Below, one piece after another: positions 1 through 9,395 of a stretch of 64,000 nucleotides of DNA. The notes under the pieces were generated by a model. That model was not told the origin of the DNA and did not search any database. It saw nothing but the letters and a program-made list of their open reading frames with translations. A program made the position numbers and the translations under genes. Numbering within the stretch: position 1 is the stretch's first letter; the number at the start of each line of letters is the position of its first letter. This DNA comes from JAGVGT01 sp963807225 (GTDB taxonomy: Bacteria; Desulfobacterota; Desulfobulbia; Desulfobulbales; JAGXFP01): assembly GCA_963807225.1 (NCBI GenBank), contig CAWEAD010000006.1:66392-130391 (forward strand). The letters are read 5' to 3'.

Positions 1-1
1 T

Positions 2-682
2 CTACCGGCCGACACCAGCGAAGCGGATTTGCTCACCCTGATCGACAAGTACAACAAAGACGAAAAGATCAACGGGATTTTGGTCCAGTTGCCTCTGCCC
101 AAGCATATCAATGAAGGCAAGGTGCTCTACGCCATTGATCCCGCCAAAGACGTCGACGGCTTTCATCCCGTTAACGTCGGCAAGATGGTCCTGGGCGAAA
201 AATGCTTTCTGCCCTGCACCCCGCACGGCATCCTGGAAATGCTGCAGCGCAGCGGCATCGAGACCAGCGGCAAAGAGGTCGTCGTACTCGGCCGCAGTAA
301 CATCGTCGGCAAGCCCATCGCCAATCTGATGCTGCAGAAGAGGGCGGCCGGTAACGCCACCGTCACCCTCTGCCATACCCGGACCAAGGACACCGATTTC
401 CATACCAGAAGGGCCGACATCATCATCGCCGCCGTCGGTGTACCCAATCTGATCAAGGCTGACCAGGTCAAGGAAGGGGTGGTAATTATCGACGTCGGCG
501 TCAACCGGATCGGCAAGTCCGAATCCGGTAAGGCAATCCTGGCCGGTGACGTGGACTTCAATTCCGTCAAGGAGAAGGCCTCCTTCATCACCCCGGTTCC
601 GGGCGGAGTGGGTCCGATGACCATCACCATGCTGATGAAGAATACCGTACAGTCCGCCAGTCAGGCCGCCGGCCTGGAGTAA
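2..682 (+). CDS. folD: FolD, methylenetetrahydrofolate dehydrogenase/cyclohydrolase (5' truncated)
   Basis: Bifunctional cytosolic enzyme interconverting 5,10-methylene-, methenyl- and 10-formyl-tetrahydrofolate, a step of the methyl branch of the Wood-Ljungdahl pathway. The open frame begins at the window edge, so about 60 N-terminal residues, including the YxxxK catalytic motif, lie outside. Visible family signatures are GILVQLPLP near the start, the Rossmann segment VVVLGRSNIVGKP, and the C-terminal PGGVGPMT motif. The gene ends with TAA. About 170 bases separate it from cooS, and the gene order suggests the same C1 cluster. Identification is secure from the motifs; only the start is missing. 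Confidence 0.96.
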   Translation, partial: LPADTSEADLLTLIDKYNKDEKINGILVQLPLPKHINEGKVLYAIDPAKDVDGFHPVNVGKMVLGEKCFLPCTPHGILEMLQRSGIETSGKEVVVLGRSNIVGKPIANLMLQKRAAGNATVTLCHTRTKDTDFHTRRADIIIAAVGVPNLIKADQVKEGVVIIDVGVNRIGKSESGKAILAGDVDFNSVKEKASFITPVPGGVGPMTITMLMKNTVQSASQAAGLE

Positions 683-771
683 TCGCGGCACTGCGCCGGA
701 ACCCGAGGGCGAATAAACCCGACCCTTGGACTGTTTCCCTCTTACTACTTATAGTTAAGGGTGCTGACGAG

Positions 772-790
772 ATGCCGTTCCCGACGGCAT
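772..790. repeat. Short perfect inverted repeat upstream of cooS
   Basis: A perfect 7-bp stem, ATGCCGT / ACGGCAT, with a 5-base loop lies about 60 bases before the cooS start, in the folD-cooS gap. It has no T-run, so it is not an obvious terminator. It could be an mRNA leader hairpin or an operator; nothing more can be said from sequence. Confidence 0.35.
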
Positions 791-851
791 TCGTTGCTGT
801 TATATTTGTCAATAACCAGCGCGCAACGACAATAATTATCGAGGTTTCAAG

Positions 852-2855
852 ATGGCTGTCAAAAGAAATGGTTGTGAAGGCTGCACGGATATCACCTGTG
901 TATCGACCAAGGAAGTACTGGCCCAGGATATCGCCAAAGACGTCAAGACCGCCTACGATCGTGTCAAATCCCGCGGCATGTCGGCCTGTCTCTTCGGCTC
1001 CAGCGGCACCTGCTGCCGGAACTGCAACATGGGTCCCTGTCAGATCATCGACGGTGTCGAGGAGATGATCGGTATCTGCGGCGCCACCGCCGATACCGTG
1101 GCGGCCCGCAACTTCGCCCGCACCGTTGCCGCCGGTTCCGCCGCCCATACCGACCATGCCCGGGAGATGGTCAAAGGCTTCCTGGAAACCGCCCGCGGCA
1201 AAGGCCCGCACCAGATCAAGGACGTCGATAAACTTAAATCCCTGGCCCGGATCTTCAATATTGAGACCGAGGGCAGGGAAGTCCAGGAGATCGCCGTCGA
1301 GTTGGGCGAGAAGGCCCTGGCCGAGTTCGGTAAGCAGGACGACGAACCGCTTTCCATGCTGAAACGGGCCCCGGAAAAAAGACAGGCGATCTGGAAGAAG
1401 CTGGGAATCGCTCCCCGCGGCGTCGACCGTGAGGTGGTGGAGATGATGCACCGGACCCATATGGGCGTCGACCAGGAATACCAGAACATCATGCTCCAGG
1501 CCTCGCGCTGTGCACTATCGGACGGCTGGGGCTCTTCCATGCTTTCCACCGAACTGACCGACATCATGTTCGGCACCCCGGTGCCGCGCCGGGCCACCGT
1601 CGACCTGGGCGTCCTGAAACCGGACCAGGTCAATATCACCGTCCATGGCCATGAGCCGCTGCTGGCCGAATCACTCTGTATCGCCGCCCAGGATCCGGAG
1701 ATGCTGGAACTGGCCAAGAAGCAGGGCGCCAAGGGCATCAATCTGGCCGGGGTCTGCTGCACCGGCAACGAAATTCTGATGCGCCGGGGCATCCCGGTGG
1801 CGGCCGGCTTCATCCAGCAGGAAATGGTCCTGGCCACCGGCGCCGTCGAGGCCATGGTGGTCGATGTCCAGTGCGTCATGCAGTCGGTGGCCGAGGTGGC
1901 CAAGAACTTCCACACCGATATCATCACCACCAACTACCGGGCCAAGATGCCCGGCGGCGTACATCTCCAGTTCGACGAGCACGATCCCCTGAACAGCGCC
2001 AAAACCATCCTGACTCAGGCCATCAAGAACTACAAGAAGCGCGGCAAATGCTTCATCCCCATGCAGTCCAAACTCGATGTGGTGGTCGGTTTTTCCCATG
2101 AGACCATCAACTACATGCTGGGCGGCCGTTTCCGCGGCAGCTACCGGCCGCTGAACGACAACATCATCAACGGCCGGATCCGCGGGATCGGGGCGATTGT
2201 CGGCTGCGACAACTTCAAGCTCACCGACGAAAGCCACGAGATCATCGCCCGCGAACTGATCAAGAACGACGTCCTGGTGCTGGCCACCGGCTGTGCCGCT
2301 ACCGCCCTGGGCAGGGCCGGTCTGGTCTGTCCGGAGGCCGCCAAACTGGCCGGACCCGGCCTGGCCGAGGTCTGCGAGACCGTTGGTATGCCGCCGGTTC
2401 TGCACATGGGTTCCTGCGTCGATAACTCCCGGATCCTGATCGCCGCCAGCGCCATGGTCCGCGAGGGCGGGCTGGGCGACGACATCAGTGACCTGCCGGC
2501 GGTGGGTACCGCTCCTCTATGGATGAGCGAAAAAGCGGTGGCCATCGGCCAGTACTTCGTGGCCAGCGGCGCCCAGGTTGTTTTTCAGTCGTTGCCGACC
2601 ACCGGCGCCAAGGCCTTTCACAAATATCTCCTGGAAGGGCTGATGAAACCGCTGGGCGCCAAATGGAATGTGGCCGAGGATCCCCATGAGATCGCCAAAA
2701 TCATGATCGCCCGGATCGACGAAAAACGTGCGGCCCTGGGTATCGACAAGCAGCGCGAGAGGGTCCTCTTCGACATGGCCATGCGCCGCGACCTGGCCTC
2801 GGGTGAGAGTCCGGTCGGGGCCGGTTGCCTTGGCCCCGCGTCAACGGCACCGTAA
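852..2855 (+). CDS. cooS: Ni-dependent carbon monoxide dehydrogenase catalytic subunit (CODH of CODH/ACS)
   Basis: Anaerobic Ni-Fe-S carbon monoxide dehydrogenase interconverting CO2 and CO. In CODH/ACS it supplies CO to the A-cluster of AcsB. The 667-residue length matches the CooS/AcsA family. N-terminal cysteines (C8, C11 and a group around residues 46-63: CLFGSSGTCCRNCNMGPC) fit the D- and B-cluster ligands. HGHEP near residue 264 and GVCCTGNE near residue 300 fit the C-cluster region. The chosen ATG follows a weak GAGG Shine-Dalgarno. Its position before metF, acsD, acsB and acsC makes it the acsA-equivalent subunit rather than a stand-alone CODH. No cooC maturation gene is in the window. 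The frame is intact, unlike the next genes. Confidence 0.97.
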   Translation: MAVKRNGCEGCTDITCVSTKEVLAQDIAKDVKTAYDRVKSRGMSACLFGSSGTCCRNCNMGPCQIIDGVEEMIGICGATADTVAARNFARTVAAGSAAHTDHAREMVKGFLETARGKGPHQIKDVDKLKSLARIFNIETEGREVQEIAVELGEKALAEFGKQDDEPLSMLKRAPEKRQAIWKKLGIAPRGVDREVVEMMHRTHMGVDQEYQNIMLQASRCALSDGWGSSMLSTELTDIMFGTPVPRRATVDLGVLKPDQVNITVHGHEPLLAESLCIAAQDPEMLELAKKQGAKGINLAGVCCTGNEILMRRGIPVAAGFIQQEMVLATGAVEAMVVDVQCVMQSVAEVAKNFHTDIITTNYRAKMPGGVHLQFDEHDPLNSAKTILTQAIKNYKKRGKCFIPMQSKLDVVVGFSHETINYMLGGRFRGSYRPLNDNIINGRIRGIGAIVGCDNFKLTDESHEIIARELIKNDVLVLATGCAATALGRAGLVCPEAAKLAGPGLAEVCETVGMPPVLHMGSCVDNSRILIAASAMVREGGLGDDISDLPAVGTAPLWMSEKAVAIGQYFVASGAQVVFQSLPTTGAKAFHKYLLEGLMKPLGAKWNVAEDPHEIAKIMIARIDEKRAALGIDKQRERVLFDMAMRRDLASGESPVGAGCLGPASTAP

Positions 2856-2861
2856 CTTTCC

Positions 2862-2936
2862 ACTGAGGACACGGAGAACGCAGAGATCTTTTATAATCTA
2901 TCCTCTGCGGTCTCTGGGCTCTTTGCGGTGAAAAGA
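2862..2936. repeat. Imperfect inverted repeat of the CACGGAGAACGCAGAG type
   Basis: The cooS-metF gap holds two roughly complementary arms, ACACGGAGAACGCAGAG on the left and CTCTGCGGTCTCTGGGC followed by TCTTTGCGGTG on the right, separated by an AT-rich loop. I recognise this as resembling dispersed intergenic repeats with related wording in many bacterial genomes. It may act as an RNA hairpin between cooS and metF. Confidence 0.5.
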
Positions 2937-2989
2937 AATCATTCAGTAGAAAACATTTTATTCAATTTCAAATAAGGGACAGGGAATAG

Positions 2990-4115
2990 ATGAAATCGGG
3001 CAGCCGTTTAGAACGGATTCTCACTTCCGGCCAGTTTGCGGTGACCGGAGAGCTGGGTCCTCCCAAAAACAGCGATCCAGAGGTGGTCCGCCAGAAGGCC
3101 CGACTCCTGAAGGGCAGCGTCGATGCGGTCAATATCACCGACTGTCAGACCGCCATCGTCAGGATGTCCAGTATCGGCGCAGGCCTGATCGCTTTAGACG
3201 AAGGGTATCGAACCGGTAATCCAGATGACCTGTCGAGACCGCAACCGGATCGGCATGCAGAGCGATATCCTCGGGGCTGCCGCCCTGGGGCTGAAGAACC
3301 TGCTCTGTCTTACCGGCGACCATCAGAAGTTCGGTAACCATCGCCGGGGCCAAGGGTGTCTTCGACATGGACTCCATTCAGCTCCTGGGCATGGCGCGCG
3401 ACCTGCGGGACGCCAAGAAGTTCCAGTGCGGCGAAGAGATCAAGAGCATGGAGCCGCGCTTCTTTCTGGGCGCCGCCGCTAATCCCTTTGCCGGACCCGA
3501 CGTCAAGAGCCGGGCAGCCAGACTGGGCAAGAAGGTTGCCAATGGCGCCGATTTCGTCCAGACCCAGATTATTTACAATATCGAGAAATTCACCAGATTC
3601 ATGGAGATGGTCCGGGATCTGGGCCTGGACGAGAAGGTACACATCCTGGCCGGTGTCACTCCGCCACGTTCTCTGGGCATGGCCCGGTACATGAAGAGTT
3701 CGGTGCCCGGCATGGACGTTACCGACGAGGTCATCGACCGTCTGAAAGGTGCCAAGAACAAGGAAGAAGAGGGAATAGACATTTGCGTCGACATCATCAA
3801 TCAGGTCCGTGAGATCAAAGGGCGTGTCCGGCGTCCATATCATGGCCATCGAATGGGAAAGCGCCGTGCCGGAAATCGTCAAGCGGGCCAAGCTTGCCGA
3901 ACGGCCGCAGTTCGACGACGATAAGGCTGCTCCGGCGAAAACCGCCGACAAGGTCGTAAAAGAAGAAATTGTAATCAGGGAGAGCGCGCCCGGCGCCGAT
4001 ACCACCGAGATCATGGCGGCGGCTAAGAGGGAAGCGGAAGAGATCGTCGCCAAGGCCCGGGAGGAAGCCGCCCGGCTTCAAACTCAGGCCAAGACGACCG
4101 GTTCCGCAGGGGTGA
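2990..4115 (+). CDS. metF: MetF-type methylenetetrahydrofolate reductase, frameshifted as assembled
   Basis: Reduces 5,10-methylene-THF to methyl-THF, the last folate step before methyl transfer to the corrinoid protein. The protein is spread over three frames: MKSGSRLERILTSGQFAVTG from 2990, MTCRDRNRIGMQSDILGAAA near 3225, then MDSIQLLGMARDLRDAKKF from 3367. Removing one base at each of GGG 3203-3205, about 3343, and GGG 3820-3822 joins them into one conserved MetF. Removing one G from GGGG 4109-4112 creates a TGA at 4113 and separates the gene from acsD. The result is about 373 residues, longer than the usual 300, with a charged helical tail after the catalytic barrel. No MetV neighbour is visible. 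The intact conserved pieces argue for sequencing errors rather than old decay. Confidence 0.88.
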
Positions 4116-4165
4116 CTGCTGCCGTTCACGAAAGTATTGAAATTGACGACGCGGGAGAACATGAG

Positions 4166-5623
4166 ATGAATGAGAAGGAACGCCTGTTGGCGCTGGATTC
4201 GCTGAAATTTGGCCTGGAGGCGCTGAAAAAGTCCCTGGGCCTCACCGATGAGCAGTTCGAGGCCCTGATCAAATTCGCCAGCGCCGAGGCGATCCTCAAG
4301 AAGGAACCGCCTCAGGGTGGCGCTTCGATTAAAACCGCGGTCCCGACTGCCGCCGCTACTCCGGCTCCGGCAGTTCCGGCTCCGGCCAAGCCGGCCGCTC
4401 CAGCTGCACCGGTCGCCAAACCGGCCCCGGCGGCTCCAGCCCCGGCCGCCGCCAAACCAGCCGCACCCAAACCAGCCGCCGCCAAAGTCGATATCGAGGC
4501 GATCAAGGCCGCGGCGGCAGCCAAAAAAGCGGCCGCTCCAGCTCCGGCTCCAGCCGAGAAACCGGTGCCCGCCGCCAAACCTGCCGAGCCCAAACCGGCC
4601 CCGGCAGCCGCCGCGGTGGCGCCCGCCGCCACTGCCGGAGCTCTGGCCGTCGAAACCACCCCGCTGGCCAGCCGGGCCTCGAAGGTGCCGGCCGACTATT
4701 ACACGGTCAACTACTCCGGCAAGATGCGCGAGACCAGCCTCGGCAACGGCGATAAGATCGTCAAAGTCGGCGGCGAAACCGTCATGCCCTTCCAGATTTA
4801 CGAAGGCGACATGCCCAATCGGCCGCTGATCGCCATGGAGGTGCTCGACGTCAAGCCCGAAGAATGGCCGACCACCCTGACCCGTCATTTCGAAGGGGTG
4901 ATGGACAATCCGGTGGAGTGGGCCAAGAAGTGCGTTAACGACTACCAGGCCGAGGCCATCTGCCTTTCCCTGGTCAGCACCGACCCCAACGGCCTCAACA
5001 AACCGTCTTCCGAAGCGGCCAAGGTGGCCGCCGAAGTGATCAAGAACATCGAAGTGCCGCTGATCCTCTGGGGCTGCGGCAACAGCGACAAGGATACCGA
5101 GACCCTGCGCGAAATCACCGCCATGATCGGCGACAAGAAAGTCTGCCTGGCGCCCTTGTCCGACGCCAACTATCGTTCGATCGGCGCCACCGCCATGGCC
5201 TTCCAGCACCCGATGGTCGCGGCTTCGCCCATCGACGTCAATTTGGCCAAGCAGCTCAATATTCTGCTGGAAAATCTGGGCGTGCCGCTGGACAGCGTCT
5301 TGATCGATCCCTCTATCGGCGCCCTGGGCTACGGTATCGAGTATTCCTACTCGGTCATGGAGCGGATCCGTTTGGCGGCCATGACCCAGAAGGACGAAAA
5401 ACTGCAGGTGCCATTCATCTGCAACCTGGGTCGCGAGGTCTGGAAGACCAAGGAAACCAGGATGCCCAGCGACGATATGATCGGCGATCAGGAGCGGCGC
5501 GGGGTGTTGCTCGAGGCGATCACCGCCTCCTGTATGCTGATGGCCGGCGGCGAGGTGCTGATCATGCGGCATCCTCAGGCCATCTCACTGACCCGGGCCA
5601 TGATCGACGGTCTGCTCGGCTGA
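4166..5623 (+). CDS. acsD: CODH/ACS corrinoid iron-sulfur protein small subunit (CdhD/AcsD)
   Basis: Small subunit of the corrinoid Fe-S protein, which with AcsC carries the methyl group from methyl-THF to acetyl-CoA synthase. I start at ATG 4166 because GCGGGAG lies 8 bases upstream, although the frame is open into metF. Residues 1-50 form a small helical domain (MNEKERLLALDSLKFGLEAL). Residues about 51-170 are a proline/alanine-rich linker of the kind that tethers mobile domains. From about residue 172 to 485 runs the TIM-barrel domain with VPADYYTVNYSGKM, DPNGLNKPS and DPSIGALGYGIEYS. The gene is followed by acsB after 72 bases. The family assignment is firm; the start and the role of the linker are inferred. 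Confidence 0.93.
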   Translation: MNEKERLLALDSLKFGLEALKKSLGLTDEQFEALIKFASAEAILKKEPPQGGASIKTAVPTAAATPAPAVPAPAKPAAPAAPVAKPAPAAPAPAAAKPAAPKPAAAKVDIEAIKAAAAAKKAAAPAPAPAEKPVPAAKPAEPKPAPAAAAVAPAATAGALAVETTPLASRASKVPADYYTVNYSGKMRETSLGNGDKIVKVGGETVMPFQIYEGDMPNRPLIAMEVLDVKPEEWPTTLTRHFEGVMDNPVEWAKKCVNDYQAEAICLSLVSTDPNGLNKPSSEAAKVAAEVIKNIEVPLILWGCGNSDKDTETLREITAMIGDKKVCLAPLSDANYRSIGATAMAFQHPMVAASPIDVNLAKQLNILLENLGVPLDSVLIDPSIGALGYGIEYSYSVMERIRLAAMTQKDEKLQVPFICNLGREVWKTKETRMPSDDMIGDQERRGVLLEAITASCMLMAGGEVLIMRHPQAISLTRAMIDGLLG

Positions 5624-5695
5624 GGCTATTTAATTACGCCGGGCGACATCGACCGGCGGCAAGCAAATATTATCGCATAAATCAGGAGTCACCCA

Positions 5696-7904
5696 ATGTC
5701 CAAGATCATCTGTTCGGCTGCCATCCGCGGCGCTCACAAGATTACCGACATGGCCGAAGCCAAATACGAGGAAGCCCTCAAGAAGTACGGGCCCGACCAG
5801 GAAGTGGGGTTCCCCAACACCGCTTATTTCCTGCCGGTCATCTATTCCATGCTGGGCGCTAAGGTCGCCAAACTCGGCGACATGAAGGATATCTTCCAGG
5901 AGTGCCGTAAGCTCCTGCCGCCGCTGGTTACCGACGGGCTTTGGCTGCCCTATCTGGCCCCGGCCCTGGACGCCGGCATGGCAACCTTTTTTGCCGAGGA
6001 GATGTTCGAAGCGGTCCGCTATCTGGACACACCGGAGTTCTACACCAAGACCGAAGATCCCCTGAAGGATAACCTCTGGCTGGGTGCTGCCGATGACGTG
6101 ATCTTCCGGAAACGCGGCGTCGAATTCGTCGACGGCACTGCCCCCGGATTCGCCGCCATCATGGGCGCCCCGCCCAGATAAGGAGATCGCCAGCAAAATC
6201 GCCCTGGAGCTGCAGGAGAAGAATCTCTACATCTTCATGCACGATCAGACCGACGGCGTCCATATGGCCGAACCAACTGGTGGACAACGATGTCCAGGTC
6301 GGCTGGAATACCCGTCTGGTGCCATTCGGGCAGTCGTATACCACGGCGGTCTTCGCCATCGGTTTCGCCTGCCGGGTGGCCATGGCCTTCGGCGGCATCA
6401 AGCCCGGCGATTACCGGGGCAACCTGATCTACAACAAGGACCGGACCTTCGCCTTCGTTATGGCCTTCGGCCCGGTCTCCGACGAATGGTACGCCAATGC
6501 CGCCGGCGCCATCAACTGGGGCTTCCCGACCATCTCCGACTACGACATTCCCGAGGTCCTGCCCACCGGCATCTGTACCTACGAGCACGTGGTCAGCAAC
6601 GTACCCCACGACGAGATCGTCCAGAAGGCCATCGAGGTACGCGGCCTCAAGGTCAGCGTCACCAAGATCGACATCCCGATGGCCTTCGGTCCCGCCTTCG
6701 AGGGCGAGCGCATCCGCAAGGACGACCTGTTCATGGAATGCGGCGGCGGCCGAACCCCGGGCGTCGAAGTTTTGGTTTCCAAGGATATGTCCGAGGTCGA
6801 GGACGGCAAGATCACCATCGAGGGTCCGGATATCAAGGACATCGAGCAGGGCCAGAACCTGCCATCTGGGCATCCTGGTCGAAGTAGCCGGCCGCGAGAT
6901 GCAATCCGACTTCGAGCCCATCCTGGAACGGCAGTTCCACCACCTGACCAACTATATCCAGGGCATCATGCACATGGGTCAGCGGAACATCATGTGGGTG
7001 CGGATCGGCAAGGCCGCTGTCGAGAAGGGCTTCTCCTTTACCCATATCGGCAAGGTCCTGCACGGCAAACTCCATCAGGAGTTCGGTGCCATCGTCGACA
7101 AGATTCAGGTCAAGCTCTACACCACGGCCGAGAAAGTGGAAGAGGTCCAGAACCTGGCCAAAAAGGTTTATGCCGAACGCGATGAGCGTCTTGGGCTCGA
7201 TGACCGACGAGACCGAGGAGATTTTCTATTCCTGCACCTTGTGCCAGTCCTTCGCCCCCAGCCACGTCTGTGTCATTACCCCGGAGCGGATCGGCATGTG
7301 CGGTGCCTATAACTGGCTGGACGGCAAGGCCTCCTACCAAATCAACCCCACCGGCCCCAACCAGCCCATCGAAAAGGGCGAGGTTCTGGATCAGAACCTG
7401 GGGATCTTCAAGGGTATCAACGACTTCGTCGGCCAGGCCTCCCGCGGGGCGGTCACCGAACTGGCCTGCTATTCCCTGATGAACAGCCCGATGACTGCCT
7501 GCGGCTGTTTCGAGGCCATTGCCGCCATGCTGCCTCAGTGCAACGGCATCATGGTGGTTAACCGAGATTTCAGCGGGATGACGCCCTCCGGTATGAAGTT
7601 CACCACCCTGGCCGGCATGGCCGGCGGCGGCGCCCAGACCCCGGGTTTCATGGGGGTTTCCAAGCACTTCATGACCAGCCCCAAGGTATTCCTGGCCGAG
7701 GGTGGCTTGAAGCGCATCGTCTGGCTGCCCAAGATGATGAAGGAAGAGATCAAGGACAAGCTGATCGAACGCTGCAAGGAAATGGGCATGCCGGAGTTCT
7801 ACGACATGATCGCCACCGAGGAGAACGGCACCACCGAGGAAGAGATCCTCAAATTCCTCCAGGAAAAGGGCCATCCCGCCCTGGCCATGGAATCGGTCGT
7901 CTAA
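5696..7904 (+). CDS. acsB: Acetyl-CoA synthase (ACS), bacterial type, frameshifted as assembled
   Basis: Makes acetyl-CoA from CO, a corrinoid-bound methyl group and CoA at the Ni-Ni-4Fe4S A-cluster. Conserved sequence runs through the whole interval but changes frame near 6176, 6273, 6865 and 7196. Removing one base at each site gives 734 residues, the length of the three-domain bacterial AcsB. The N-terminal CODH-binding domain begins MSKIICSAAIRGAHKITDMA. The C-terminal A-cluster ligands are visible as CTLCQSFAPSHVC, the Cys of RIGMCGAYNW, and CGC in MTACGCFEAI. AGGAGT lies before the ATG. It sits between acsD and acsC. No substitution of a key residue is seen, so the extra bases are probably sequence errors. 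Confidence 0.93.
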
Positions 7905-7949
7905 AACAAGCCAACAATTTTAAGTTTATATATACGGGAGGAACCCAAA

Positions 7950-9305
7950 ATGGCTTTAACAGGTATACAGATCCTCAAGATGCTGCCCAAGAAGAACTGC
8001 GGCGAATGCGGGATTCCCACCTGCCTGGCCTTCGCCATGAAGGTGGCGGCCGGCCAGCAGGAGATCGGCGAATGCCCCTACGTCAGCGACGCGGTCAAGG
8101 AGCAGATCGGCGAGGCCTCGGCCCCGCCGATCCGCACCGTCAAGATCGGCGGTGGGGAAAACATCTTCACCATGGGTGGCGAGACCTGTCTGTACCGCCA
8201 TGAGAAGCGCTTCGAGAACGCCACCGGCATCGGCGTCCTGGTCACCACCGAAATGGTCGATGCCGACGTGGCCGGCCGCATCGATCGTTTCAATAACCTG
8301 CGCTACGAGCGGGTCGGGGTGATGATGAAGGCCGATATCATCGCCGTCAAGGACGCCAAGAACGATGAAGCCTCCTTCGTCGCCCTGACTAAGAAGGTCC
8401 TGGACGGTTCCGCCGACGCCAAGCTGGTGCTGATCAGCGACTCGGCCGCCAACCTGAAGGCGGCGGCGACCGCCTGCGGCGATCGCAAGCCCCTGCTCTT
8501 CGGGGCGACTGAGGCCAACGCTGCCGAAATAGCCGCGGTAGCCAAGGAATCGGGTTGCCCGGTAGGCGTCAAGGGCGCCAACCTGGACGACACCATCGCC
8601 GTGAGCGAGAAGCTGATGGCCGAAGGCTTGAAGGATCTGGTTCTCGATACCGGCGCCCGCACCATCCGCGGCGCCCTGGAAGACAACCTGGTGGCCCGCA
8701 AGGCCGCGGTAACCAAGAAGTTCAAGCCGCTGGGTTTCTCGACCATCACCTTCCCCTGCGAGATGACCGACGATCCGCTGCTGGAGGCGATGATCAGCTC
8801 GGTCTTGATCGCCAAATACGCCGGCATCATCATCCTTTCCGACCTGCAGGGCGACATCCTCTTCCCCCTGTTTCTGGAACGGCTCAACATCTTCACCGAT
8901 CCGCAGCGGCCCATGGTGGTCCAGGAGGATGTCTATTCCCTGAACGGCCCGGACGAGAACTCGCCGGTACTGATCACCTGCAACTTCTCGCTGACCTACT
9001 TCATCGTTTCCGGCGAGATCGAGGGCAGCAAGGTGCCGTCCTGGCTCTTGATCAAGGACACCGAAGGACTTTCGGTCCTGACCGCCTGGGCCGCCGGCAA
9101 ATTCGGGGCCGATATGATCGCCGCCTTTATCAAGAAGACCGGGATCGCCGACAAGATCAAGCACCAGGAACTGATTATCCCCGGTTATCTCGCCTCGATG
9201 AAGGGCGAATTGGAAGAAGAACTGGCCGGCTGGACCATCACCATCGGTCCGCGCGAGGCCGGGCACCTGCCGGCCTTCCTCAAGGAGTGGAAGCCGGCGG
9301 CCTGA
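7950..9305 (+). CDS. acsC: CODH/ACS corrinoid iron-sulfur protein large subunit (AcsC/CdhE)
   Basis: Large subunit of the corrinoid Fe-S protein. It binds a 4Fe-4S cluster used for reductive activation of the corrinoid and pairs with AcsD. The N-terminal cluster motif KKNCGECGIPTC plus a fourth Cys at ECPYVSD is clear. The TIM barrel follows, and the C-terminal corrinoid-binding part includes SLTYFIVSGEIE and a terminal PREAGHLPAFLKEW. Length is 451 residues, as expected. A very strong ribosome site, GGGAGGAAC, lies 8 bases before the ATG after an AT-rich stretch, which suggests strong translation. The frame is intact. Confidence 0.97.
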   Translation: MALTGIQILKMLPKKNCGECGIPTCLAFAMKVAAGQQEIGECPYVSDAVKEQIGEASAPPIRTVKIGGGENIFTMGGETCLYRHEKRFENATGIGVLVTTEMVDADVAGRIDRFNNLRYERVGVMMKADIIAVKDAKNDEASFVALTKKVLDGSADAKLVLISDSAANLKAAATACGDRKPLLFGATEANAAEIAAVAKESGCPVGVKGANLDDTIAVSEKLMAEGLKDLVLDTGARTIRGALEDNLVARKAAVTKKFKPLGFSTITFPCEMTDDPLLEAMISSVLIAKYAGIIILSDLQGDILFPLFLERLNIFTDPQRPMVVQEDVYSLNGPDENSPVLITCNFSLTYFIVSGEIEGSKVPSWLLIKDTEGLSVLTAWAAGKFGADMIAAFIKKTGIADKIKHQELIIPGYLASMKGELEEELAGWTITIGPREAGHLPAFLKEWKPAA

Positions 9306-9395
9306 GCATGACCGAAGGGCTGATGATGATTAAAGTTATCCAGCGGGACAATCAGGTCGGTTGATGACGGCCGACCTCCGAGAACCAGCGACAAA

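Noticed and set aside
808..832. CooA-like site (TGTCA...CGACA) before cooS
   Set aside because: The arms are 15 bases apart, whereas CooA sites have 6. Most likely chance.
3815..5572. Long open frame antisense to acsD
   Set aside because: It is a mirror of GC-rich codons and the Pro/Ala linker; its protein is low-complexity Gly/Arg with no start signal.
3200..7200. Programmed ribosomal frameshifting in metF and acsB
   Set aside because: Eight sites with different sequence contexts, most without slippery runs, cannot share a programmed mechanism; simple insertion error explains them all.
9308..9364. 18-codon open frame between acsC and fdhA
   Set aside because: No ribosome site of its own that stands out and no conserved look; left as intergenic.
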